Below, piece after piece: positions 13,773-24,709 of a stretch of 64,000 nucleotides of DNA. This DNA comes from Anabas testudineus. Its lineage: Eukaryota; Chordata; Actinopteri; Anabantiformes; Anabantidae. The first letter of the stretch is position 1. Every line of letters starts with the position of its first letter. The notes beneath the pieces are model-generated. The model had not been told where the DNA came from. It ran no database searches and worked only from the letters and a program-made list of their open reading frames with translations. The position numbers and the translations under genes were made by a program. The DNA is taken from positions 13,790,547 to 13,854,546 of the forward strand of contig NC_046616.1 of the NCBI RefSeq assembly GCF_900324465.2, written 5' to 3'.

Positions 13773-15135
13773 ATGGATCCAGTTCACCCCATAGAAACAC
13801 TGCATGAAAATGGTGATTGTGTGGATGTCAACTCCTGGGTGTCAGTGTGCCCCAGAGGCCTCTGGAAAGTCCAGCAAAAGCGAACATGCAAGGAGAGTCA
13901 GCAAACTGTTGTCACATGTATGGTATTCTTCCAACATTCCTTTATTCCTCAATATTAATGATAAATTTTAATCTCACTTTTTAAAATTATAAATGTATCA
14001 AGTATGTACTAATGTGGCTCACAATTTGTCTTTTTTAGCATGTTCATCTGGTCACTATCCAAGATTGGGTTCACTGTGTCGAGTCCGTGTTCAGCTCAAA
14101 GCTGACATAGATAAAACAAAGAGTTCAGTACCTGAGGGAAATGAGAAGCTGCCAGTCCAATCTGAGCAGCTATTCACCGAAGCAGTGGAAACAGCCTTTC
14201 CAAGGAGTCAAAACTCTGTGCTGCAGGTCCCGTTGGGTGACTGGACAACACTGAAACTTGGCGTGGGACAATGCGATGTAACAGAAGCATGTTTGGAGCG
14301 AATGAGAGCTGGAGAGAAATGTGAGGTAAGAGTAAAGAAAGTACAGGCAAAATCACTCCCTGTGGTTTTTGTTTTGAGTATGTAATATAATATTAATAAT
14401 AGCATGGCAAACGTGATTTCAAAACATTAAAGCATTCAGCAGATCTAAATGTGGTTTTTTGCTATTTAGATACTACTTTCTCCGGTGATAGATGGACCAG
14501 ATGTGTCTGTTCCCCGACCTGCAGAGGAAAACCTGCCTTTATGTGCCACAGTTGAACTCCAGGCTTTCTTGCCAGGCAAGGAATCATGGGAAATGTTTCC
14601 TGGTGAAAAATGGGAGTGGGTGACGTCACACAAAGAGAGAGGTAGTGCAAGATTCAGGAATGGAGATTTGTATGGAGCTGTGGACAGCTACAGCCGAGCC
14701 CTCAAACTCCTCATCCCTCTCTACTGCCATGTCAGAGATTTGGAGAAAAAAGGACAAGAGCAAGATGTGAAGGAGCTTCAGCAAGCTGATGATAAAACAC
14801 AGCAACTTCCCACAGCCAGTGAATTCAGAACCATCAAAGCAGAGCTACACTCAAACCTGTCATTGTGCCAGCTCAAACTGAACCAACCACAGTTGGCTAA
14901 AGCCAGTGCAGCCAAAGCTACTGAGCTGGAACCAGGTGGGACTAAAGCTTGGTACAGACTAGGCCAGGCCTGCCAGATGGTTAATGAGCTGGAGGAGGCC
15001 AAGCAGGCATTTAGGAAACTACTGGAGTTACAGCCAGAATCACCAGCTGCTGTGAAGGCACTTAAAGACATAGCAAGTAGAGAGAAAGCATCAAACACAC
15101 AACTGGGACTAAGACTCAGCAAAATGTTCAGCTGA
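13773..15135 (+). CDS. FK506-binding protein-like, TPR co-chaperone
   Basis: Three coding exons (13773-13917, 14039-14325, 14470-15135) join in frame to 365 codons, against 349 in human FKBPL. The N-terminal part contains the family-typical W-[IV]-S-V-C-P-x-G-L-W stretch near residues 18-28. A degenerate FKBP-type region follows, and the C-terminal exon carries tetratricopeptide helices (for example KAWYRLGQACQMVNELEEA and the following FRKLLELQPES). Proteins of this family bind Hsp90 through the TPRs and have a poor or inactive prolyl isomerase domain, with roles in steroid receptor signalling and p21 stability. All splice sites are GT-AG. The chosen ATG is the first after the leader acceptor; an upstream GTG codon lies in the intron. 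The next gene to the right, ebp, is convergent. Confidence 0.92.
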
Positions 15136-16032
15136 GGATTGAATACCAGTTAATAATCAGATATTGACAGTAGAAAGGAATTATTTTTCTTGTTATTCAC
15201 CATTAACTGGACTTGCATCTACATTCACTGCCTCAGCTCAAAAGTAATGTCATTCATATTTTTCTCCTGACTTCATGATGATAATGTGTGAGATGTCTGA
15301 ATCTTAATTTTAGAGTAAAAAACATGTGTCAATGATTTTTTGAGCAATTACTACACATCTGAGAGAGCGCACTGCATGAGATCATGATTGTGTTGGGTGG
15401 TGAAATGTAACTGATGAAGTCCACAATTGAGATACTTTGAGGATTAACTTTACCATATATACATCTGCTTCATAAAGTAGAAGTAGAAAGACCTGTGCTT
15501 GGCTAAAGACAAATGGGCCGGTGTCCAGGGTACATTTTACTGTACCTTAAAGAAGGCATAACCAAATAAATCGGTGTTTTGTCCCCCTGTGCTGACAAAT
15601 AAAAGTATTTTTGTGGTTTTGAGTATGCAAATGCTCTACCTGTACCTGCATATTAAGACTTTGCTACATTTCACAAGAAACATAGTTTTTTGCCCCAATT
15701 GTTCGACAGCTGTATTTATTAAATACTGTACAAATGAAGAATGCACATACAAAAGCTCGTATTAAAGATTAACCAATCTGTTAATTTACATAAAATTAAG
15801 TGAAAGCTGTTGAAGAACTTAAAGGTGTATGTACATGTGTGTGTACATGAATGGTGGCAAATTGTCAGATGCTTCCCTAGATACAAAAGAAATCTAGATT
15901 CAGCTGAAGAAGTGATGGCTCGTATTGTGGAGGTAGTTCTGGATATCTGCCGCAAGGTGTCACTCTCGATCCGTCGGTGCTGGACAGTGGTCCTCTGTCG
16001 ACTCGGGTACGTGTTTCCGCGTTCAGTCAAAA
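15136..16032. other. fkbpl 3' UTR and spacer to tRNA-Phe
   Basis: AATAAA signals at 15565-15570 and 15598-15603 lie about 430-470 bases past the fkbpl stop and are the likely poly(A) signals. The rest, to the tRNA gene, holds nothing I can name. Confidence 0.6.
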
Positions 16033-16105
16033 TGCCGAAACCCGGGATCGAACCAGGGACCTTTAGATCTTCAGTCTAACGCTCTCCCAACTGAGCTATT
16101 TCGGC
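16033..16105 (-). tRNA. tRNA-Phe (GAA)
   Basis: The minus strand folds into a full 73-base cloverleaf: acceptor stem GCCGAAA/TTTCGGC, A box TAGCTCAGTTGG, anticodon GAA in the loop CTGAAGA, B box GGTTCGATCCC, discriminator A. A TTTT terminator follows directly on the minus strand. The sequence is the canonical vertebrate tRNA-Phe, with no intron. It lies between the convergent fkbpl and ebp genes. Confidence 0.97.
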
Positions 16106-16417
16106 GCGATCAATTTGAGTAGAGATAACCTTTTATATACCAAATATCTACACACTGAAATAACAGTTCGTAATAGAGTGGGTCGAAATAGTTTTACGTG
16201 CTAATAAATACTCGTAAAGTGCCTTGAGATGACTTCTGTTATGATTTGACACTATACAAATAAAATTGAAGTGTGTTACTGGTTTTCATGCACGAAAAAC
16301 AACTCAAAATACTAGTGTTTGTATATGAAGGCCATTAAAAGGACATTTTCAGTCTAATCATGAAATTGTGCAAGATACAAAAGTAATGAAGGTGTTTTTC
16401 AGAAAACAAATTGAATT

Positions 16418-16423
16418 TTTATT
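16418..16423 (-). promoter_or_regulatory. Poly(A) signal of ebp
   Basis: AATAAA on the minus strand, about 135 bases beyond the ebp stop codon, is the first canonical signal downstream and gives a short 3' UTR. Confidence 0.7.
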
Positions 16424-16555
16424 GTTTCACACACTAACACGTGACAGTTTCGGGCATTCAAATTCAAGATGCACATAATATAAGGCATAACATTAGATTT
16501 CCCCACTTGTTTTGTCTCTTGTATGTCCTGTAGTCAGTGTCCTATAGTACCACAG

Positions 16556-17641
16556 TCACTTCCTCTTGGACTTGTGTGACTTTGTGCTGTCCGTCTGTGT
16601 CTGAGCCTCTGTCAGTTGTCTCCACGCATCCACAATGAGCAACAGCGGTATCACGATCCACAGCACATTCATGAACACAAAGTAGAACCAGAAGTAGATT
16701 GGATGTCCCAATTCACTGTGAGCATAGCCGTCTCTGTGCTCTGTGAAGAAATAAAGCACCGCTCCATACAGCTGACCTGGAATTAGATTAGTTAAGGCCC
16801 AATATAAGGATAGGCAATATAAGGAAATTAAAGATTTGGACACATACATCTAGTTTATCTGTTAGTTTAAATGTGGTTTAACCACTGAAGTATGGCAGCA
16901 CACACGCTAATTTCCCTGCATTTTACATTTTAAAAGTTCTCCAGTGATCAGTTTTGGAGTAATTGCACTCACCCAGTGAAATGATGAGTTGCAGAACAAA
17001 TCTGTAGGGCTTGTTTGTTAAGAAGGCGAACACGGTCCAAAAGCTCAACGGTCCCCAGAACCAAGCAGTTATTGTCTCCATGCAGACAGTAAAGTTATCT
17101 GCTCTACTCACAAAAGAAATATCCATGGTACAGTTAGTTATGGTGTTTTTCCTTTTATTATGCAAGTTAAACATAACTCTGTGCAAAGACAAACTTACAT
17201 TACATATCGACTGTCTCCTTTGGAGTACTCTTTCCCTGTGACAGAAAAAAATAAAACATACTGTACTGACAGAAAAAAACACTTTTAATATGCATGCATC
17301 ATATGCTTATGTGTTTTTGTTTTGTACTTACACAGCTGTGACAGGAAACTTTGGTCTCCTGGAATGATATCATAATACAGTGAGAACCAGCCCTCGATGA
17401 CGCCATGGATGAAACCACAAACAGCAAACCAGCACACAGCCAGACGCCTCCATGTCCCCAGCCTGCCTGTGGCTCCCTTTTGGCCGGTAAGCAGCCAAGT
17501 CACAAACAGAAACACCCCAGACACAGAAAACAGAAATACAAGGATCTCTGTCATAGATCGGTCATTGGCAACATAGGTGGGAATCAATAGGTCCCGTGGC
17601 CAGTAGGGATGAACAACTCCAGCTGGGGAAGGGGCGTCCAT
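16556..17641 (-). CDS. ebp: Emopamil-binding protein, sterol Δ8-Δ7 isomerase
   Basis: Four coding exons on the minus strand (17332-17641, 17199-17235, 16973-17103, 16556-16776) give 232 residues, against 230 in human EBP. The enzyme shifts the sterol double bond from C8 to C7 in cholesterol synthesis, in the endoplasmic reticulum membrane. Family signatures are clear: HPYWP near the N-terminus, [20 protein letters not shown] with the catalytic-region His and Glu, [17 protein letters not shown], and [18 protein letters not shown]. Several hydrophobic segments match the five-helix EBP fold, and the tail is lysine-rich (HKSKRK), as in other EBPs and suited to ER retention. An acceptor (ACACAG|ATT) lies three bases before the ATG, so a non-coding first exon exists upstream. 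An in-frame earlier ATG lies in that intron and was not chosen. Confidence 0.97.
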
Positions 17642-17868
17642 AATCTGTGTAAAGGTAAGCTTGGTCACCAGTCTTCAAAAACATCCACAACAGACTTTAA
17701 ATTTAAGTCTAAAACAGATCAAATAAACAGGATTAACATTTCAACGACTGACATTAAATAAAATATGCATAAGTCAGTTTAATTAATGAAAATGTTATTT
17801 GTCATCAATTAAGTTTCTACAGCTCAAAAACAGACTAAACCAATATTCAATGTATATTTTGTCCTCAC

Positions 17869-18160
17869 CAATGCTACCAGATATCCAGCTGCACAAGTTT
17901 AACCTGTGTATTGAATGAAGAGTATTAAAGAAATAAGTATTAATACTATGAAGATAGTCCACTACTGTGTACACCTGAGTGTCATATCAGCGCTGATCAA
18001 CTCAAATGCGGAACTCAGAGAGTAGGGGGCGGTTACTTGTGATTACAAAGACCAATCAGACAATCGTATGCGTAGATCTGACGGCACATGCGATCTGCTG
18101 AGTCGTTGATTGGCTGTTTATCTCGGAACATTCACGTTGTCGCCGGCAACCACCAATGAA
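17869..18160 (-). promoter_or_regulatory. Probable ebp leader exon and promoter
   Basis: A minus-strand donor (ATTG|GTGAGG) at 17869 would pair with the acceptor just before the ebp ATG. Upstream of it are a GC box (18025-18032) and three CCAAT boxes: CCAAT at 18052-18056 and 18153-18157 and ATTGG at 18109-18113. This is a typical TATA-less NF-Y/Sp1 promoter, which fits a sterol-pathway gene because SREBP targets commonly use NF-Y as partner. No certain sterol response element was seen. Confidence 0.5.
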
Positions 18161-18879
18161 ATGGTGTCTCATACACCAAAGGACCGCCCCTTCTGTACAT
18201 GGGCAAAGTCTAAAATATTTGATCGGTTTGTGAATTATAACTCTTTGTTCTTAGATATTTATCTAATAATGAACGAAACAATTCATTTACTCTACTACTA
18301 AAGGTCAACTTTGAAGGAGTTGTATTTACATTTTATTCTCCTTCATATGTTAGTTATATGTTACTATTCTGCATTTTGGGGGAAAATACTCTTTACTCCC
18401 TTCATTTATTTCAAATATAATAAAATAATACTTTATATATTCTGAATCCAAACATTACTAGCGAATCAACTGTGATAACGACTAAATAATAGGCGATGTG
18501 ACACTATGAACTACCGCCCTAACAGCTGAATGTGCAAAATGTAGTGTGCAAGTGGAAGTCGTGCAAATGGATGCATCTGCAAAAATTAAAGAAATAAAAA
18601 AAAAGAGCCGAAACCTATGTTAAGATGTGAGGTGCAATGTCCGGTGGACCCATGAGCAATGTGACTAAATCCACGTGGGCGAAGCATACAAGGTTGCATT
18701 AAAATGGCTGTAACAGCCTGGAAACAAACTCAACTAATCAGTGAACGGTAAAGTACATGGACAACGAATTAATATGAGTAAATATTGAAATAGGAAGACT
18801 ATTAGCTATAAGGAGTTGCTAACGTTATGCACACATGTTAGAAAAAGATGACTCCCATGCCGTGTCAGGGAATGATCCC
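18161..18879. other. Spacer between ebp promoter and tRNA-His
   Basis: AT-rich DNA without recognisable genes or repeats. The T-run that ends tRNA-His transcription lies at about 18841-18846. Confidence 0.5.
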
Positions 18880-18951
18880 TGCCGTGACCCGGATTCGAAC
18901 CGGGGTTGCTGCGGCCACAACGCAGAGTACTAACCACTATACGATCACGGC
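18880..18951 (-). tRNA. tRNA-His (GTG)
   Basis: The minus strand gives a 72-base cloverleaf: acceptor GCCGTGA/TCACGGC, D arm TCGTATAGTGGTTAGTAC, anticodon GTG in TTGTGGC, B box GGTTCGAATCC, discriminator A. A TTTTT terminator follows about 35 bases downstream on the minus strand. It is a standard vertebrate tRNA-His gene; the extra G at position -1 is added after transcription. Confidence 0.96.
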
Positions 18952-19189
18952 GAGCTACTGGGAGTGATGGTACCTCAGGTTTCAGGAGGCTTTATCAAAC
19001 CGTCAGGAGTGAAAGTCCAGCTCGTCCTGATGTGTCTCTGCTCAGTTTAATCCATTGTAATATAACAGCTCCGCCACGAACTCTTCATTTACAAGCTTCT
19101 AATTTATCTTTGCCGGTGTCAGAAATGGGCTAATTCTACTAACGTTTACATTTTCTATTAGTGATCCAATATGTGAACTGTATTTGTAA

Positions 19190-19366
19190 GAACAGTAGTT
19201 AACACAGAGGTAAATGTTTTACATACTGGGGTTCAAATCCCACTGGCTACCTCCAGTAGGGGTCCTTAGGCAAGACCTCCTCACGCTGCCCTGCCTACCC
19301 TTGTAACTTGTAATGACTTGTAAGTCGCTTTGGATAAAAGCGTCTGCTAAATGACTGTAATGTAAC
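19190..19366 (+). mobile_element. tRNA-derived SINE with L2/RSg-type tail
   Basis: A degenerate tRNA-like head includes a B box (GGTTCAAATCCC near 19232). It is followed by the tail 'gtcgctttggataaaagcg' and 'tctgctaaatgactgtaatg', which is shared by salmonid HpaI and cichlid AFC SINEs and their partner LINEs. The tail is well preserved and the head decayed. It lies between two real tRNA genes but is not itself a tRNA gene. Confidence 0.8.
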
Positions 19367-19756
19367 ATACATTTTTATTCAGCGTGAATAAACCCAACTT
19401 ACACACAAGGAAATATGAGTTATAAGCCAGTGGTGAATTGTAACCAGGTTAGCTACAATTTCCTCACGCCCTTTTAACCCCAGGTTAACTTTGATCGATA
19501 TATTGTTTATACCTTGCTAACACTAAGTTACAGCTAGCGGCAGTAGCTTCACTGCTAAACAGGCAGGAGAAATGACCGGAGCCCCAAAACACCATCTGAC
19601 ACCAGAGGTTCAACTTAGAGAGGCCTCCTCTCACAGTTAGTTCAGCCTAAAACATGTGGTTGCATTGTTGTTCGTGCTCGGTTAAAACATATAGATGGAA
19701 AGTTTCAGACGCATGTGAAACCTTTTAAAAAGTTAGACATTTTTCTTGCATAGCGG

Positions 19757-19828
19757 TCCCATATGGTCTAGCGGTTAGGATTCCTGGTTTTCACCCAGGC
19801 GGCCCGGGTTCGACTCCCGGTATGGGAA
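19757..19828 (+). tRNA. tRNA-Glu (TTC)
   Basis: The 72-base cloverleaf has acceptor TCCCATA/TATGGGA, A box TGGTCTAGCGG, anticodon TTC in TTTTCAC, B box GGTTCGACTCC and discriminator A. TTTTT follows at about 19835. It is canonical for vertebrate tRNA-Glu and is the third tRNA gene within 3.8 kb, each of a different isotype. Confidence 0.97.
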
Positions 19829-20147
19829 CTACTGTTTTTATAAATTATATGTTAATAACATATTTACACAAATGACCATTTAATATTTTCTCCTATAAAG
19901 CAGGGCGTTTTGTGATCATGTTTTAGTTTTAGAAGAAGTTACCAACTAAAAGCATGTTAGATAAAGTTAACATAGTTACACCTCGTAGATTTTTTTTTTA
20001 AAGACATAAAGCTGGTTTTGTTAGTTTTCATTGCAGTAGTTACACTAAGCATTTACATCAAATGAGCGAACATTATTCATTCAAAGCAATAAAAGTTTAT
20101 AATACGCGATCTTTTTTTTTGTTGTTGGACTGAGCATGCGCTGTGAA

Positions 20148-20194
20148 GTCATGTGACGACATGTGTCACATGACACGACATGTTACACCGGAAG
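20148..20194 (+). promoter_or_regulatory. ccdc115 promoter with paired M-boxes and ETS site
   Basis: GTCATGTGAC (20148-20157) and GTCACATGAC (20165-20174) are exact reverse complements of each other, separated by seven bases. Each contains the M-box core TCATGTGA/TCACATGA bound by MITF, TFE3 and TFEB. ACCGGAAG (20187-20194) is a strong ETS/GABPA site, common at housekeeping start sites. The cluster ends about 117 bases before the ccdc115 ATG. Binding is inferred. Confidence 0.6.
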
Positions 20195-20311
20195 CAGGTT
20201 TGTTGTCCTTTAACGCGGTCTGTGCACTTTATTCTAACGTTGATTTGGTGATTTGATATAGTAAATCGTTGACATTAAGGGAAATTACCTGATCTAGTAC
20301 AAGTAGTCGAC

Positions 20312-23300
20312 ATGGGTGTGTCAGAATTAGAGGAGTCTTCTCTGTTACTGGATGAAAAACTGCTCCAGTTCATGGACCAGCTGGAGTTACTGGAGGAGAA
20401 ACGAGCCACTCTGAACTCTCTCATAGAGCAGGTAACAAAGTTGGCATGTCATTTTATTTTATTCTGTGTCACCCATTTGTGTTATTGGTTGTTTTTCGAA
20501 ATCCACTGGTTAACAGCTTCTTCTACCTACCTTTCTTAGTTTAAATCGCTTCTGTGATTGCTTTATATCTTGTTCTGTAGGTCACATAAACCCAGTCAGT
20601 CAGTTTGACCTCTGGGAAAATAAGAGGGAAGAGTGGGGGCAGATGCAAGTGTAGAGCCGCCTTGATGAGAGGACAGATTGCATTTCCACTTCAGTTTTGA
20701 TACTGAAAGAGCGTGGTGTTTCGCTGTCGCATTTGAATAAAGAGACCGAAAATACATAATATAATATGTAATCTACTGATTTAACTTTTGTTTAAAATCA
20801 AAGAAACTGACAATTAAATGTGCACTTTTTTTGAATTTCCAATTGCAAAATGCATTTTAAAATTGCAATTGCAATTTAAATGATGACACTAAAAAACTTC
20901 CATAAGTTTCAGGTTCTCAGATGTGATCTATGAAATATACTGCTTTTCTTGGTTTTACTTTATAGTAAATTGAATATTTTTATGTGTTGTTTGTGTTGAA
21001 GAAAATATTGAACGGTGTTACTCTGCTTAGAGATTGTTTTCACTTTTTTGTTCATGTTTTATAGTTTGAACAATAAAGCAGGTAATCAAGAAAGTAATTA
21101 TGGGATTGATTAATAGTGAAGATTATTAGTTGCTGTCCCAGTGTGTAGTCTACTGTGTCTAAAAGTGGAAACTTTCTAAAATAATGCCATGAATAGTTTT
21201 TATTGAACAACCAAAAGAAAGTACTTCAGCCACTTGTGTAACGTAAAGTTACCATGTTGTTTTCCCTACAGGGATGGTTTTCCATGTCCAAGGCACGATA
21301 CTCCATGGGAAACAAACAAGTCTCTGCACTTCAGTATGCCAGTGAAATCGAGCCACTGGTCCATGTCCATACTAGGTGAGGAATTAGACCAGTTCAATGG
21401 AAATTAATGCACAGAGGGTAATCTGTGTCAGCTGTCAGTTTTGAAAAGTTTTATTTTTTAATGCCTACTTGTATTTGTGTGTTACAGAACACTAGACAGT
21501 GGTGACTTAGGGTTCTGCACTGAAAGACTTTCACAAAGTAAAGAGTCTGGAAAAGATGTAACATCTGTAGAAGATATTGGACCTCAAGAAGAAGGTGAGT
21601 CAGCTGTGGCCCATATGATGTTAAATGATATATTGTTTATATCCAGTAATTAATATAAAATGACATTTTTGTTTTTTCAATTTCACAGGTGTCAGGAGAA
21701 GAAACAAACCAAAAAAGAATATTAAAGAAAAAGAGGCAAATGATAAAGCAAGTGGTGAGAAAGCTTCTGAGGTAATCCCAGAAAAGCAAATTGACCAGAA
21801 TCCTCAGCAAGATCCATTGAAATGGTTTGGGATTCTAGTGCCACAGTCTCTTAAGCAAGCACAGTCTTCATTCAAGCAAGGTATGATGTTTAATTTAATA
21901 TGTATTTCATATAAATGGCAATTAAAGAGAGATTTCTCTCACAAAAGTAGCACTGTAGCAAAATGTACCAAAGCTTAACAATAGATATACAGTACAGTAG
22001 ATACTGGTGTATAGCTAAACTAAGACATAGAGAAATGTATTGATTTATTGTGTGTATTGTGATTGGCATGATACATAATATAACTATAAATAAAATTTGA
22101 AATAGGTTTAAATGAAATTATCCTAATGTACTCGTAGGATGGATTGTTGGCTTTAATGTAATGATTTGGTTAAAGTATTTTAATCATGTAGTAAGTACAG
22201 CCATTTTTATTTATAGACTCCTAATTTTGGTGGCACACAACTATTTGGACAGCTTGCTGCTCATTACTTCCATGGTCAGGTGTGTGTGTAATTTATAAAT
22301 AGGCAGAGTCAGAAGCTTTTGGAACCTTTTGGAAAAAAAAAAAAAAAATACCATGGTGAAGCAAAACCTCTTTCACAATATTTATTAAGGTCAAGAACAC
22401 CCTCCAGGGGATCTGTGTCTTTGTCATTGTCAACAATCAACAGGTGCCTTCACCAGAGTAAATACAAAAGGTTTTTTTATAAGATGTATATCTCAAAAAC
22501 AGGAGGCCAGATAGAGTCAATAGAGATCTGGAACATGGCAGGTGAGAATAAGATCAACTTTCCCCAGAAAAGTGTCACAGTTTGGAGAAGAAAAGGAACT
22601 GATCTGATCATACAGAGGAGGCAGGGGTGGGAATGTATGCTAAAGAAACTGGATCTCTTGAGTTTATGTGACAACTGAAGAAAGCAGCAAGAAGAATTCT
22701 GTATTAAGACCTGTATTGTCAGTTCAGATTCAGTCAAGCGCTTGAAAACTGATTGGACGTTGTATCATAGTGATGACTGTTCTTATAGTCCTTAATCTTA
22801 CAGTGAAAGGGTTTTTTTTTTAAGGCAAAACAGGTTAATGTTCTGACCAAGTCAGTCATCAGACCTGAATCAAATTAAATTTGTATTTCACATGAAAAAG
22901 GCTAATTACTCCAAAAAAACAAGCAGAAAGCCTTGCAGGGCATCATCAGGGAAGAAAACCAGCATTGTGTGATGTCCATGGTTTCCAGACTTCAGGCAGA
23001 CACTGACTGCAAATGAAATGCAAGACTTAAGACTGATCATTTAATTTATCATTGTGTTTATTCAAACATTTCTGAAAGCCAAAAATAGAGGTCTGTGAAT
23101 GGGAAATGGCTGCAATTTCTACACTGTTCATTCAATAGTTTGACCAAGTCCTTAAAATAAAGCTGACTGATCTACACTTTAAGCTTATCTTGATCATTTT
23201 ATTCAACATCCACTGTGGTGGTACATATAACCAAAATGAAGAAAACTGTGGCACTGATGAAAAACGTATGGACTTAACTGTAACATTGTCTGTTTTATTC

Positions 23301-23537
23301 ACTATAGTGTTTTTATGCATGTGATCAAGATGAAACTTCTGACACAGTTCTTAATGTACTAGTAAATGCATTTCCCTGTCCACTGTCCATATTACAGTAA
23401 TAGAGCTGTCTGCTGAGATCGCAACACTACAAACTGCAGTTTTGAACACGAGACAGGAGTTGAAGAACAACATGAAAGACAAACACATTCTCCAGGAGAA
23501 AACCTCAGCAGCTCTGCTGGACAAAGTGTCAGATTAA
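20312..23537 (+). CDS. ccdc115: CCDC115, V-ATPase assembly factor (Vma22 homologue)
   Basis: Five coding exons (20312-20431, 21272-21375, 21488-21594, 21689-21880, 23398-23537) join in frame to 220 residues; human CCDC115 has 180. The protein helps assemble the V0 sector of the vacuolar ATPase at the ER/Golgi and so affects lysosomal acidification. Matches to the family are a leucine-rich coiled coil at the start (MDQLELLEEKRATLNSLIEQ), GWFSMSKARYSMGNKQVS in exon 2, and PLKWFGILVPQSLKQAQSSF in exon 4. A final coiled coil lies in exon 5. The middle (exons 3-4) is lysine/glutamate-rich and poorly conserved, which explains the extra length. The start is the only ATG in a good context in exon 1. 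Intron 4 contains a decayed transposon. Confidence 0.95.
22205..23285 (+). mobile_element. Degenerate non-autonomous DNA transposon in ccdc115 intron 4
   Basis: About 1.1 kb with the composition and phrases of a common fish DNA repeat. One end reads 'caactatttggacagcttg' and the other ends near 'atggacttaactgta', a degraded inverted-repeat relationship. Internal ORFs are short and show no transposase domain. The superfamily cannot be settled by eye. It lies wholly within an intron and does not touch splice sites. Confidence 0.5.
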
Positions 23538-24709
23538 ATAACTCAGTGGAGTGTTGATGGATTCGGTTGATTGTCCTCCGGGACCCACTGGACTTTACAG
23601 TGACGATCACAGATCTAGAAGTTCGTACAGCATGACCTCTTGGAACCAGATTGTGTTTGATCTTGTGACTTTTTGCCTATTTGTTTGGATGAATGATCTC
23701 TTTGTTGTTGACTGTATTAGATTAATTAAAAAATATAAAGAGAACTTGTTTCAGCGTCTTCAATATAATAATCAGTGTGGCTTTAAGGCACAACAGGGCA
23801 GTGATTGGTTGTTATTATTAATAAATTTGTTGTGGATACTTCATATGTTTATTATAAGGCATTGATAGGAACCAATATGTTCGATAACCTTTCATGTTTT
23901 ATTCCCAGCACATTTTTTCTCTTTATTATTTAAATTTAAGATTCTGCTGAATGAGCATGATCATGCTTATTGTAAGCCAGCGAAGGCATTAATGATTTAT
24001 AACTTGTTTACAAGGCATTAGTAGGTTGAGTTATTTCTTGGCCATTAATAATAACTTCTTATTCATGCTTCCATTGTAGAGTGTTACCAAATGGTTTTTT
24101 CATGTAGTGTTTTGCATTTTGTTGTTATTTCTCATTTTGAATAGCAGATTCTCCCTCTCACAGACATTTCCATTCTATTTCCGTCTTAATTGCAAATCCT
24201 GTTGGAAGTGGCATCAAAGGAAAACTGCCTCCTCCCATTACAGCGATGTGAGTCTAATTGAAAACATTTGACCGAGCGCCACCACCCTCTGATCCACAGC
24301 CGAGCGTCGCCGGGAACAGTCGAAGTGGGAAACGCACTTCCTGGTCCAATTATAATGCCGTCTACATGCCTCCCCTTCGCTTGCGTCCGATCGACAGATG
24401 GGAGCGCAGAAACAACGGATGTAGCCTCACTATTCTATTATTGATGTTTCCAGACATCCGCCGCAGCCTGTGCAGCCTGATCGCGGCCGATTTCGGACGT
24501 GCAGCCGACGCTGCCCCTGCCCTCAGATGCAATTTTCTTTTGTCTGCGCGACTGGCACCATCATTTGTTGATGTGTGATCGGGGATTGTGAAGTAAACAC
24601 GCCGGCCTGCGCTCATGCTCGGAGGCGAGGTGAGATTCGTACCTCAGACTCACATTGCCCTTGATCGCAAGTTGATTTCACTCCGGAGCTCAGGAACTGT
24701 CGGCTCCAA
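23538..24709. other. ccdc115 3' UTR and promoter region of the BED/hAT gene
   Basis: An AATAAA at 23820-23825 is a likely ccdc115 poly(A) signal. From about 24250 the DNA becomes GC- and CpG-rich, contains a CCAAT box near 24352, and leads into the next gene's ATG. This CpG-rich part is the probable promoter. The ORFs in it are chance products of base composition. Confidence 0.55.
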